Source: Opisthocomus hoazin (Eukaryota > Chordata > Aves > Opisthocomiformes > Opisthocomidae). From it: a stretch of 64,000 nt of DNA. The DNA lies in NCBI RefSeq assembly GCF_030867145.1, contig NC_134419.1:7653501-7717500 (forward strand). Direction: 5' to 3'. Below the pieces are notes generated by a model. It was not told the origin of the DNA. It saw only the letters and a list, made by a program, of their open reading frames with translations, and searched no databases. A program made the position numbers and the translations under genes. Each line of letters starts with the position of its first letter. The first letter of the stretch is position 1. Positions 1 to 13,400 of this stretch are shown here, piece by piece.

Positions 1-1395
1 GCTATTTGGTTTTTTTTACTGCCCTTAAACTAGTACCATTGCTAACGGGAGGAATCTTAGGCAGTGTGACAGCCGTTCAGAGGGGAAGTGCTCCCAGAAT
101 CCCAGTGACTCATCCTTTGGAATATCGGTCCTGATAGAGTTAGTGGGGTTTTTAAATTTATTTTTTTTTTGGTTCCAAGTCTTAATTCGTCACAGTGAGT
201 GGAAGGGCAGCCTTGAAAGTTGTGGTACAGTGTCTGCCTGAGAAGGATACATTTAACCCAGTCCAGGGTATTCAGTCAAGTACGTAGCAGCTGAGTATTC
301 TTGATGCTGTAAAATATCTCAGGAGGCAAGCAGACTCCACTGTGAACTTAAATTTGATCAAAATACATTCCTGTGATGATGCCAAGGACAAGTGTTTGCA
401 CATTTTACGAAGTATTACCTAAATTTTACTTTACTGGGCCAAATCCAGCTTTTATTTGCAGATTAGTCCAGCTTTTAGATGTTTGGAAGCGTGAAAGAAT
501 AAAAAAATATAATTGCAATCTGTCATAACAGCTCAGTGTAGGGGAAACACAGAAATTGGGAATTCTGTAGAACAACATCTCATACAAAGAAGATAAATGG
601 ATGCTGTTGGTGATTTCTCCTCGTTCAAGCACTTGTGGATGTAAACAATTTGAAAGACATCACCACTCAATAATCTTTAGCTTGATGGGTCCTGTAGCCA
701 CGGAACTCTGTCAGCCATGTATTACTGTTAACCTTTTGCTTCAACAAGTTCAGTGCATCATTAAAAAAAACTCAACAAATAAAATAGATGTGTTAGATTC
801 TCTGGCAGCCTTCTGCAGAGTCTCCACTCGCTGCAGGCCTGTCCCTTTCCATTACTCTGCTCTCTGTGGGTGAAGGAGAAGACGTGTGGCTGGATGACAG
901 CGCTGACTTTCAGAGCAGATAATAAAATTGTAATGGATACAGAAACTTATGTTTCGGGACATGTATCAACAAGTTGTTGCCTGGAGTTAGGAAGAAACTT
1001 TCCCCGTGGTCATGTTGTTGTTAATGAGCAACCGAGGATTTCCTCTGAAGCATCTGATACTGGTCCCAGTTAAAGCCAGGAACCAGCTTAGGTGGATCAC
1101 TTGTCTGGTCTGGTATGATCGTTCTTAGGATGTAAAGGTGGATAATCCTGCACCCGTTAGAGTGTCCTATCTGTTCGTTCTGTGCGCTCTGTGCAGCAGG
1201 GAAGCCCTGCCCTTTGATGGTATCACAGAACTGGCTTTTATCTTTCCTTGAGACAGTATAGTCAAGAATTGCATCATTTCTAGTAAGACAGCCAACTTCA
1301 TAAACTAAGAGAATAGATGTTGAGTTTAATTACTGAGTTTTTGCCCTAGCTTAATAGACACTGAAGGAAAGTATATGGATTTTTGTGTTTTGTAG
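1..1395 (+). other. NRDC: NRDC intron (5' end cut by window)
   Basis: No exon could be recognised here. The preceding nardilysin exon, which should end just before the WAQFF block, was not found. There are short T-rich runs near 165 but no identifiable repeat family. Confidence 0.7.
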
Positions 1396-1469
1396 GTGGG
1401 CACAATTCTTTATTCACCCACTAATGATCAGGGATGCAATAGACCGAGAAGTCGAGGCTGTAGACAGTG
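1396..1469 (+). CDS. NRDC: NRDC exon, WAQFFIHP to EAVDS
   Basis: Acceptor TGTAG, donor GTAAGT. It encodes WAQFFIHP...EAVDS and ends after the first base of the Glu codon that corresponds to the distal zinc ligand of M16 enzymes. Confidence 0.96.
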
Positions 1470-4400
1470 GTAAGTAAGAGTATCTTTTCCTGTGGGGTTA
1501 GTCCATCTTCTTTGTTACAAAATATGTTTTGTTTCACTCTGTTTGTTGGTTTCCATTTTGAACTGCCCTGCTGAGAACTTCGGTCAAGTTCACCTAGCTT
1601 GACAGAGAGATTAAACTCTTCGATTTAAGTTTACTGGCTATCAATGGCTGTCAGAGGAGAAGGACTGAATGCAGTGGCACCACTGCAGGAGTTTACCGTC
1701 TCATTTCTTGAATTAGAAATTAATAATTTTAAGTGGTTTGGCAGTAACTGGTAGGGCAATTACGTGAACATGTGGATGCTCTGCAGGGACTGGAACATCT
1801 CCCCTACGAGGAGAGGCTGAGGGAGCTGGGCTTGTTCAGCCTGAAGAAGAGAAGGCTGCGAGGGGACCTTATAAATGCTTACAAATATCTGAAGGGTGGG
1901 TGTCAGGAGGATGGGGCCAAGCTCTTTTCAGTGGTGCCCAGTGACAGGACAAGTGGCAATGGGCACAAACTGAAGCACAGGAAGTTCCGTCTGAACATGA
2001 GGAAGAACTTCTTCCCTCTGAGGGTGACGGAGCACTGGAACAGGCTGCCCAGGGAGGCTGTGGAGTCTCCTTCTCCGGAGATATTCAAGACCCGCCTGGA
2101 CAAGGTCCTGTGCAGCCTGCTGTAGGTGACCCTGCTTCGGCAGGAGGGTTGGACTAGATGACCCACAGAGGTCCCTTCCAACCCCTACTATTCTGTGATT
2201 CTGTGATTCTGTGAACAACATGCCTGTAGCTCCAGCATAGCCCCAGTGCACTCTCTAGTCCTATGCGGAGTTAGTAGAATAGGTGGAGGTGATTGTACTT
2301 GTCTCCTTATTCTAATGCCTTAATAACTACAAAGTCGCTTCACAGAAGGAAATTGAACCAGGTGTAGAAGTGAGTGGAGTTCACCTGATTTTCTAATATG
2401 TCATGAATACCTCCAGGCTGCCTATAAAACTCCACTGTTTTAGAAAAACACCTGGTTTTGGCAGATACACCAACTGGTTCAAACATTTATTCCAAGTTGT
2501 CGTCTTCATCTGTCTTCTGGCAAGGAAATATGGGCAATCTGATCTTTGAATTTTAGAGCAGTGTCAATATAAATAAGGACCTGTCTTGGAGTTAAGGTGT
2601 GGTGCTTCAAGAGCTTAAGCCGATTTATGCCTTCACTTGCACTGCTGTCATCGTGCAGATCCACTCCTGCCCTTGTGTTGACGCTATAGTAATGCGCTGC
2701 CCAGTGAATTATGTCAGCTTGATGAACTGGCTGCAGAATAACCCAGTTGAAAGAATTAATTTGCAGCTCTGCTGTGCGTGTTTCTTATTATCAGTGAAAG
2801 CAGGAGCAGGAAAATGCAGTTCAAGAGGGTGAATTCTTGATTTTGGCAGAATCCCATTTTTAGATTAGCATAAACTGATTGTATAACTTCATTTTTGGAA
2901 ACCGTCTTGCTCAGCTTTCAATTTCTTATTTCACTATCAGGCTAGAAGTTGTTCTGTGGGATATATGGGAGAAGCAGGTTTGTGATTGTTCTCTGGCCCT
3001 TTCTGCAGGGCCTGACCCTGTAGAATATTGACGGCCTTGTGTTCCCATTAAATTCAGCAGATTGAGAGCACTCAGGTGGGACAGGTTGGGGCTTTATATG
3101 CTTCCCCTCTTTACGCCTTTCTTCTCAGCAATGAGCTGTTTTTCCTCTTCTCTTGGTTTATATTCATTACTGCTAGCAAGTCCTGTTTCTTACCCTATTT
3201 CACTACTTCATCATACATTAAAACAAATTCCAGGCTGCATCTGTGGGGTGTATCTCCTTTGCAGTTTGGCTGGGGTTTTTGCTTTGTTTTGTTTAGTGGG
3301 AATATGACCTCAAATTTTGATGCATGCCACTGCAAATTCTTTAAATTAACAGAGTATCAACTAGCAAGACCCTCTGATGCAAACAGAAAGGAGATGCTGT
3401 TTGGGAGTCTTGCCAGACCTGGACATCCAATGAAGAAATTTTTTTGGGGTAAGTTCTGAATTTATGTTATGAAGTAGTGATAATACTTAAACTTTCAACG
3501 AACTAAAAGATGCACTAACACTAGCCTTGCTCAGAAGTATTAGAGCAATTATTGATTTTACAGGAAATTGTTTGGGAATAAAAGCAGCCATCTGCTTGTT
3601 AAGATACTTTTCATTCCGGTACTGCTTTTTGCTGATGTTAAAGCTAGGTTGCCCTAGGCGTAGAATCATGTAACTTTCTGTTAACGTGAAGGTGGTGCTC
3701 TCTGAGTCATCTCTGTCTTGCTTAAGCTTGTTTTTTGCTATTAAGATTTCCTGGAAAAATAAAGTATTTCTAGATTTGTCTCTAAGGAGGCTTTTCAGAG
3801 TAAATAATTCGCTGTTGAACTTGCAGAAGTAGACCTTTACAGCCACGTGAGTAGAGCAGAAAGGAAATTTGTCCTTCCTCTTCTGGACAATACAGAGTCC
3901 CAGCTCCCTCACCCTTGTGGTGCTGGTGAGCGAGTACATTGCAGTGTGATGGGTAATGCAGTTAGCCAGCTTTGAAATATACATCATTTTTATGAAGTTC
4001 TGTAGTGACATATACCAAACATCATATTTTGCCCTCTTTTTCCATCCCCTGTTCTGCAAGTTCCGTTGGTGAGGGAATAGCTGGCAGCGCACAGGGAGCT
4101 GTGCGGTACACGGTGTGGGTGATCTGACAGTGCAGGAGGACTCTGTCCTCCCGTGTCATAGAAATATCAACTGTCCTTATAATAGGAACTAGAAATTGGA
4201 AGATACTGGATTTCGGTTAACGTTCCTTTAACTCTAAATTTCTGTTGGGTATTCTTGGTGTGCTTACCATGACTACACTCAGTGTCAGGGGAGGAAAAGA
4301 AATTCTCGGTGTATCTGGTCTTGATGTAGCCAGTGTCTAGATAACTAACCACTTTTTAATATTTACAGGTAATGCGGATACACTCAAACATGAGCCTAAA

Positions 4401-7400
4401 ATGAATAATATTGATACCTACACCAGACTGAGGGACTTCTGGCAGCGCCATTATTCTGCTCACTATATGACTTTAGTTGTCCAATCTAAAGGTAACATCA
4501 GTTGTTCCTTAAAAACAGACTGGTTGCTGTTGTTGGTGTAGTGCCTCTGGCACCAGTTCAGCTGTAGCCCAAGCAGTTTTGGTGGATTGTCCAGTCCTGC
4601 CGGAGGTATTTATATGTAGATTTTAGCCCGGTTTCCAAAGGAAACAAGATGAGCAATTGTGCTGTGTTATTGTCATCCTGCCACTTCTTGGAGAAACTTT
4701 CAACTGAAATTGTTGAATAGATTCCAGATGAACACAGAAGGTTAAAATCTCAAAGAGATATTTAAAAAGGAATCTTGTAGGAATGTAGAGTCAGAGCACT
4801 TAAATGACTTCATGCTGCTGGTTTCTCTGCCATCAACAGTGAGCTTCCACAGAAAAGGATGGGGAGACAGACTGGGTCTCCCAGTTATCTTGTTCTGTTT
4901 GGGGCTCTGTCAAAAGAGGTCTTAAAATACAATACATTTCTCTAGGAAGAATACGGGTTCGGAGTTTTTTCCCTGTAGAATGAAAAATTCTACGCAGATG
5001 GAATTGAGTTTCATTTCAGCAAAGAACTTCAGACCTATGGTTCATTTCTGCTGTGAATAAAAGAAATTTCTAAGAAGTTAACCATGTAGTAGAGACTGGT
5101 GCTGAAAATAAATAGTTATGCATATTCAATATAGGTTTGTGCTTAGGGGTTTTGTTGAGTGCTAAAACTGATTGCAATTACCATCTGTAAAATGGAGATG
5201 GTAATAATAGAGGCGATAATCCGTTTCTTCTCCTGTGCTTTTATTTTCTGTCTCAACTGAAAAACTACTTACGGCATTGAATGCCTCTTGAGTAGTCATT
5301 TACGTGGTGACGGATTGTAATGTTTCTGCTGGTGATTGGGAAGACAATCATGGTAATTTATAGTCAGCCAGGTCAACTTTGTATTTCTCTCTCTTAAAAC
5401 AAAGAAAAGGTGAATCCTCCCCACCCTGTCCCGCCTTTTTTGTTGTTGTTGTTTAGCATTACAGCATCACTCTGGGAATTCAGAATGCTTGCTTAAACAA
5501 GCTATTTCCAATCGGTCAGTTTAAAAAAACCCCTCAAACTTCCAGTTCTTGAAACATTTCCTTTAAAAAAGAGGATGGGGAGAAGGAATTCTTAGCACTG
5601 CAGGACTGCATTTGGGTGTGCAAACTGGTGTGTGTATTGTGGACACGGAGTGATGCAATGGGTCTCGCAAGTACTGGTGATTTTGTAGATCCCTAAATTG
5701 GTAATTCCTTTCCACAGCCATGGCAGATACTACTGAGCTTAAAATCCCGGTTGTATTGGCCTGAGATGTCAGCACTATGTACAAAAGCAGAGCTATGACC
5801 AAAGATACAGTTCAGTGAAGATTAAGAATTGGCTCAAACTAACAGCTTCGAAGCTTACACTTTAGAACTTTGCGATTTTAAAATGTATTGACTTGTAGCC
5901 TGTTTAAAATAACAGAACTGGTGAGATAAGATAAAGAATTTGTCTTAGATCTTCACGAAATTGCATTTCTGACTTTCTTTATTTCTCTCCTTATTAGAAA
6001 CATTGGATACATTGGAAAAGTGGGTGACAGAAATCTTTTCCGAGATCCCAAATAAGTAAGATTCTTTTGATGCATAAAGACATTACAAATTATAAAATTG
6101 TCTGTATTTGAAATGACATTTAAAAAAAAAAAAAAATCCCTTACTGGAGAAACTAAGGAAATTAACATTTGTCAATTGACATCCTTATCCAAAAAAAGAG
6201 GGCAACTTTGGCAGTTAAAGACTGGCATTAATTGTTTCAGGAAGACTTTTTTTATGCTTAACAATTATTTCGCCTGCAAGCTGTGTGGTGCTAACTTGCA
6301 GTAGTGTTTGCTTAATATGTGCTGATACCTTGATTTTATGATAAATCATTCAAACCTAGACTATCATTTTACTTTTTACTTTGCTTTATGTCAAAAGTCA
6401 TTAGCAGCAAAATAAATTCAGACCATGTCTTGAATTTGTGTCATCCTTAGGGTGGCAACTCGTTAGAACTTGATCTTTTTTATAATTCACTCCAATGTGC
6501 TGTCTAAAAAGGGGGTTCTACAAAAGCTTTACCAACTTGAAAAGCATTTTATTTCCCCTTTCATTTTCTGCTTTTGCAAGGTGTTTATTTCTGTGGTGCA
6601 TGGAAATGGCGCTTATGAAAGTCTAATGCCATACAGAGACACGTTTGTCTCTCCCGACGCGCATCCTTCTCGTTCCTCCTTCCCCACAAGATAATCCATC
6701 AGGATTCTGTGAATCCAGGGCCAACTCGGGCAGCTGTGTACTGTGCTCGGCTTGCCTTTCCCCTGTTATGAAAGGAAGCCTTTCGTTGTTACCGCCTTGG
6801 CCAGAAGGAGAGGGAGGAGCTGATGGGGTATCTAAATCTTGGGTGATTACTCTGCTGTGTGGGCAGAGTGCCAGTGCGTGCCAGGCTGCCATCCACTTTG
6901 GGCTGGGTGGGTCCTGCAGCCTTCACGAAGGGCCGCTTCCTGGTGGTGTGCTGGACCGCCTCTGTCACGTCAGAGCGGTGGATGCTTACGTCTGGTGATT
7001 ATCGCGGTGTAGCCTTGAAGCCTTGCCGGTAACATCCCGCTTTAATTTTGCTTTTAAGTGGTTTACCCAAACCCAGCTTTGGCCATCTGACTCAGCCTTT
7101 TGACACACCAGAATTTCACAAGCTCTACAGAGGTAAGTAAAACAGATTTGTTTAAATGGTTTGAATACCTAGGTTCATATTTTCTCTGTGTGATCTGGAT
7201 ACTTTCTAGAATAGTTCTGTGTGGTTCTGAATAGCTTTTAACCATTCTTTCTGCACTGTGTAAAATTTCTTGTCTATTTCTGATCGTGTGCATTTGTATT
7301 CAGTGAATTTATTTGTGTTCAGTTGTTCCAATCAGGAAAGTGCATTCACTGAGTGTCACTTGGGCGCTTCCTCCACAAGAACAGTATTACAGGTATGGTG

Positions 7401-10400
7401 GTGCTGCGTTTTACTTCCACCGTGTTTATGTTGTGAATAATTTATTGACTTTCACAACAAACCAAAAAATCTCATTTATTTGTGTTACACATTACTTGGG
7501 TTCAGCTAGGGAAATGTTTTTTAAATAAATCGAACTAGTGCAGACATGGTTCCTTTTATAATTTGAGTGGAATTGGTACACAGCTGATTTAACGTCGTTC
7601 CTCACTGACTCAGATCAGTCATTATGTTCTGAACTCCCACGTTTTTCGCTTATTATCCTAATGCTGCCTGAAAATGCAAAACTTGCCATGAAGAAACAGC
7701 CAGTGTATATTTCAGTCACTTGTCTAGTGATTTGAGTTCTTCCTGTGAAACGTATTACCTCCTGGCATTTAATCGCCTGCAAATTGTCTTTTAGGGTGAA
7801 GCCTCTTCATTATATTTCTTGGTTGGTGGGACATGAAGGCAAAGGCAGCGTTCTTTCTTTCCTTAGGAAAAAGTACGTATTTTTTAAGTGTAGTTATTAA
7901 ATGCTTTGCTATAATTAAAATAAAGGCAAACTTTATTTTGTATATATGTATTTTGTATATATATAAAAGCAGGCCAGGTCTGCCTTTTCGTATCAGCGTT
8001 TCGTAATGATTTTTTTTAAATTAATGATAGATCTAAGTAAGAAATAAGTGGGTTTTGGTCTGTGATCCATGGGTCAGCAGTATCTGTGACTGATCTTCAA
8101 GAGATCTCTAAAATGTAACTTAGCTTTTTCACTGTTTTTCTCTATCCTGAGGTTCACATCTTTGTGTTGGAAAAGCTTTGTGTAAGCTGTAAACGGGTTC
8201 AAAGCCATTGAAGTAAAGCTATGATATGCTAATTGTAACTAACCTCAAATAAAGCTGAAATGAGTAATTAATAAGTACCTTTAACTCTTCCATAGATTTT
8301 GGGCTCTTGCATTATATGGGGGAAATGGTGAGACGGGATTTGAACAGAACTCCACTTACTCCATCTTCAGCATTTCTGTGACTTTGACTGATGAAGGTTA
8401 CAAACACTTCTACGAGGTATGATTTACTGCGACTTGATTTTCTTACTGGTTTCCCAGTGTCTGGAAAAATTAATCTGTTCCTTTCTGTCTGCAGGTGGCC
8501 CATGTTGTATTTCAGTATGTGAAGATGCTGCAGAAAAGAGGGCCAGATAAAAGGCAAGTGTTTGCTACTGCATCAGACATTTGTGAGATTGTCCTTCTCC
8601 GTTGGCCTTTCGTTTGTAGTGTTTGCACTTTTTGTGGGGTCACTAGAGCATAAACGGTGAGTCAGTAGTAAAGCTCGTTTGTGTGGGAAGTGTTTCGGTT
8701 TAAAAAAGTTTAAAAATGAATTTACTAAATGTTTATGCTTGTTTCTTGGTGCTTTTAGTTTGATTTATTGTGATCCAATTTCTAATTGTAATAAGCTGAA
8801 CTAGTGTAGACGTTAGGTACAGTTTTGTGTTTATTTAAATAAATTCGTTGAGCCAAATCTGTGGGAGCCAGGACTATGGTGGTGTTCTGGTGTTAGCCTT
8901 TATGGTAATTTGGTATCCGATTGTGACTCTTTGTGGTTAAGTCTCTTCCTCTTTGGAAGGTAGCAGAACTTTTGGCCAACTGAGAAATGCCCTTTTGGAT
9001 GGAAGGGAAGTGCGTGTACCACTGGCTTCTGTGTCTTGTACCCGAATGAATCCCTGAACTCACCCTTGATCCCTTTCCTAGAAAACTGCTTTTTTCCAGA
9101 TTCTCAATAAATGTTGTAGAATAATGGAGGAAATCCACTTTTATCCTGTTTTCCCCCTTTACAGAATATGGGAAGAAATACAGAAGATTGAAGCTAATGA
9201 ATTTCACTATCAGGAACAGGTATTCACCCACTGTTTTGTGTTGATATAGGTAAACCATAAAATGGATTTATTTTTAATTTTGAAACACATTTTCAAAATT
9301 GTGTTCAACTGGAAGAGACTGTGCATTTAATGAGCCCGTATTTTGCTGCAAGAATCTGTATTCTAGGCAGAGGAATATTGTGACTTTTTCCTTAGCAGAA
9401 TGAAATATCACTGTTTTCATGGTAGGCTCTTTTTCAGTTTTGATCATTAGGCCCTTGTCTGTGAAGTTCTGTGCCTGTTAAATAGTGCCCTGCACATTGT
9501 TTGGAGCTCTTCAGTATTTTTGTCTGATTTCACTTTTTTAAAGCTGTTTTGGCACCACTGATTTCTGGGAGTAGAAGAGCGGTGTTGTGTGGAAGGTGTG
9601 GCTTGCTGCGGCCCGGCCTCACAGAGGCTGCGGTGCCAATGACCGCCTAGTGCTGCTGCAACGTCACAGTTAGATGTGGCTTTGTGTCAAGTCTTCCTTG
9701 GCTTCCTGAAATAGCAATTAGAAAAAGTCTTATTTGAAGGTTATTAAAGGTAAAGAAGGGAACACAATTTAGATAATTTGAGAGAAGCCTTACTTCAGCG
9801 GCTTTCTTACTCTTACTACATTTAGCCATGCTCTTTTTCATATTAGGTAGCTTGTTTTTTCTGAACAGCACGAAGATTTCCTTTTGGGCAGACAGATCCA
9901 TATACTGCATATATGGCTTGAAAGCATCGCGGAAGTTTAGTGGTTGCTTTAAGGTACACAGATGCAAGAAGGATTAAAAAATAGGAAATACCGAAAGTGA
10001 AGGGTTTTTTCTTTCCAGATGCTCCCAGTATTTTCAGACACTTTTAAGACTTGCCAGTCTGCTGTGAGCATCAGGATGTTAGAAATGTTATTTTTAGCAA
10101 ATCTTTGCATCCATAGCTCTGCTTTCGAAATAGTATACGGAGGATATTGAGTGCCTTGAGTGGCCTTTGAAGAACAGAGGTGTTATTTGCAAGTGATACA
10201 GACAGCAAGGACTGCTGCCAGCAGCCCCGGGTGAGAGATAACAGAGCAGTGGATTTGTTTGGTAGGAACAAGCTTACACTGATCTACAAGTGCATTTTTT
10301 TAATGCTATGCGGTGGGTTTTTTAGTGGCATACAACTTTTATGGATTTGTTAGCAAAGTTCAACTACTACAAAATTAAAACAGACTGTCTTCTCCTAACA

Positions 10401-13400
10401 AAAGCTTTCCCCAGAACAGTGAAGAAGAACGACAAATCAATGAAAGAAGGCTGTACAGTGTAGCAGACATAGCAGGAATGAATGTCTGTTGCCCTGCCTA
10501 CAGCTTTATGATTCCATCTTTAATCATTGCCAACAGAGGTTGTCCAGTTTGAAATTATTTAGTCCTGAAACGTTCTTATTAGTCGTCTTGGTTCTTTTTA
10601 GTACTCCCAGCTAGAATTTTATGTTCCCCAAAACTGTTACTGCTCTAACAGACTGTGTGCTTCCCAGTATCAAGCCAGGTGGGGATAAGAAAACACCCCA
10701 GTTTGCACTGGGGAGTACCCACTGTTAAGAGCCCTGCCTCTTTTGCCAGTTGATTTGGAGTGGTCATTAAGAGGTTACTGACAGTGCAGGGATTTAACTC
10801 AGACAGCAAGGAGCAGAGGTATGTACGTGCTTTTGTGATGGGGTTGGGTATCTCGGGGACAGATGAATGACTTGGTCACGGCCCACCACTCCTCTGTTTC
10901 ATGGAAAGAGCTGGTATGCGGCCATCCTGAAGAATAATGGTCACAGAGGCGTGGGTTTGGGATAGGCGGTTATGTGCCCCAAGAGAGGTTTAATGTTTCC
11001 TCAGATGTACAGTGTCTTAAGAAATTCTTGGTCATGTTTTCCACTCCGTTTATAAGACACAGACGTGTCAAACTTGCCTCTTTTCACGCAAGCTGTGGTC
11101 TGTAGCTGGACCCAGGATCTGCACGGTATGATGCTGGCTGGTTCAAAAAAAACAAGTAGCACTCGGCAAGAAGCTCTCCACCAGGCAGTCTCACACAGTT
11201 AAAAGGCAATCTATACTTTCGTGTCCAAACAGGAAAATCTCTTCCTCCTCACGGTGCACATCATGGCAGAGAACTTAGGAATGAAGCAGAATCAGAGATA
11301 CTCATGCAGCAGCAGCAGTTCCTCAGCTTGCTCTTTCCAACTGCCAGATCACTTTAAATCTTGACTTGTGCGACTCTGCTGGTGTTCCCTAGAGGCAAGG
11401 AGTGCATTCTACTGGGTCCTTAACTTAGTAGGTTTAATGACTGTAAACGCATGCTCAAGGTCATTTCTTCTATAAAGATGATGTCTGAGATTTCAGGATT
11501 CTCAGAGGAGCCCTGAGCTTTTGATATGGTTATGAAATATATTTAGTTTAATAACTGAAACTAAATGCCGTAACAAGCACAGCATGCAACTCATGCTCAA
11601 CATACCTGACCAGTCAAGCTCTTCTCAGAACAGAAAATTGGTATTTTAGTTTTCTGATTATGTGAAAAATAACTTTATTCATTTGCTTACAGACAGATCC
11701 AGTTGACTATGTGGAAAACCTTTGTGAGAACATGCAGATGTTTCAGAAGGAGGATTTTCTGACAGGAGACCAGCTCCTGTTTGAATACAAGCCTGAGGTA
11801 AATAGTCTTTGAACTCTGATTACATGTTTTGAAGCAAGAAAAATACAGGTGTACTGTATAATGTAGGCACATATATAGGCATATAATTAGGCATAATACA
11901 GGCACAGGTTTTGTATTCATTGAATCACTCTTTTTATACTCAGAAAGCAAATCTTGTTTTTCTGTCATATTCTTCTTACGTTCAGACTGAGAAGTCTTTG
12001 CTGGTCAGGCAGAGCCAGAGTTACATTTGAACTGAAATATTGTCTTGAACTTGTAGATCATTGCTGATGCCCTTAACCAGCTCAGTCCTCAGAGAGCCAA
12101 CCTCGTTTTGCTGTCTGCTGCCAACGAAGGCCAGTGTCATCTCAAAGAGCGGTGGTTTGGAACACAATACAGCGTGGAAGGTAAAACAGCAGCAGAAACT
12201 TAGGGAATGGCTGATTCAGGCAGCAGAGATATTAAAAGGGTGACCACACAAAATACAAAGACACGGAAGTAAGGAAATGAAGCCACAGTGCCGAGCTGAC
12301 CTTGTCGTTAAGTCAGATGCTCTGTCCTACTCAGTAATAGTTCTTTGTTGTTGGATATCAGTTGATTCCCACTCCCTAGTTTAGAACTGTTTGAGGAGGC
12401 AGGGATCCCAGCGAGCCCTCCGCTTGGCTGCCATTCAGGTCCCAAACAGGGAAAGGAACACAAACGATGAAGGACAGGGCGCGTTGGTATCTGGACTACT
12501 AATGCAGACAGGCTGGATTTACTTTGTAATAGGACTGCTACAGTCTCCTGCCAGGGGAGCTCGTAGGAAGGGCATTAGAAAGATTCATGATGAGCCAGGT
12601 GACGTTAAGAAACTCCCATCGTACTGCGAATCTTCATGGAGATAGCTAAGAGATGAGATGACTGGCCTAAGAAATAGGATAGCTTCCTGTTGAACTAAAT
12701 GCATTTCATGTTTTTTTAATAGATATTGACAAGTACTGGAGTGATTTATGGGCCAGTGACTTTGTGTTAAATCAGGATTTACACCTTCCAGAAGAAAACA
12801 AATACATAGGTAAGGCACCTGAGCATGAGTGAAATCTTGCCTCAGTAATTTGCTTGGGAATTTTCTGTGGTTTAGAAACACTCTTTAATTTCCATCTGAA
12901 CATCAATCTGATTTTGCAAGTTAAAAAATATGGGAGCTCTGTTCAGCTGAATTTTACTTAATATTGTTTTATTTATGAGAACTGAGTTTTTCTAAGGTGT
13001 AGACTTACAGATCATACAGCCAGAACAGAGCAGGCCGCACACGATCAGTGAGAGTTAACACAGAGCTGCCAGCACTTGAGGAGAGTAATTCTGTTTGCTT
13101 AATCCTGCTGGTTTTGAAAGTGTCTAAATACCATCTGGCTTTGTTGCCAAAACCAAATGAAAATAAACCCATAACTTGTATGCTGGATGGAATGCAGCAT
13201 CACCATTTCTGCACTGCTCTGAGCCACCGTTCTGGTGTGGAACTGACAAACAGGTGTTCTTTGGGTCCAGGGAAGCATTATCGTGTATAATTTAGCAACC
13301 CGAGAGGGGAAAAATGTATTTTGTTGGTAATTTTGAAGACTTTCCTGCATGTAGCCTGGCTGTGTCTGCGAAACCCACTAACTTCTGGTTTTGGTTTGGT

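Noticed and set aside
1772..2125. 117-codon open frame as a possible host gene
   Set aside because: It is the end of CR1 ORF2, with the CR1 3' UTR and tail attached.
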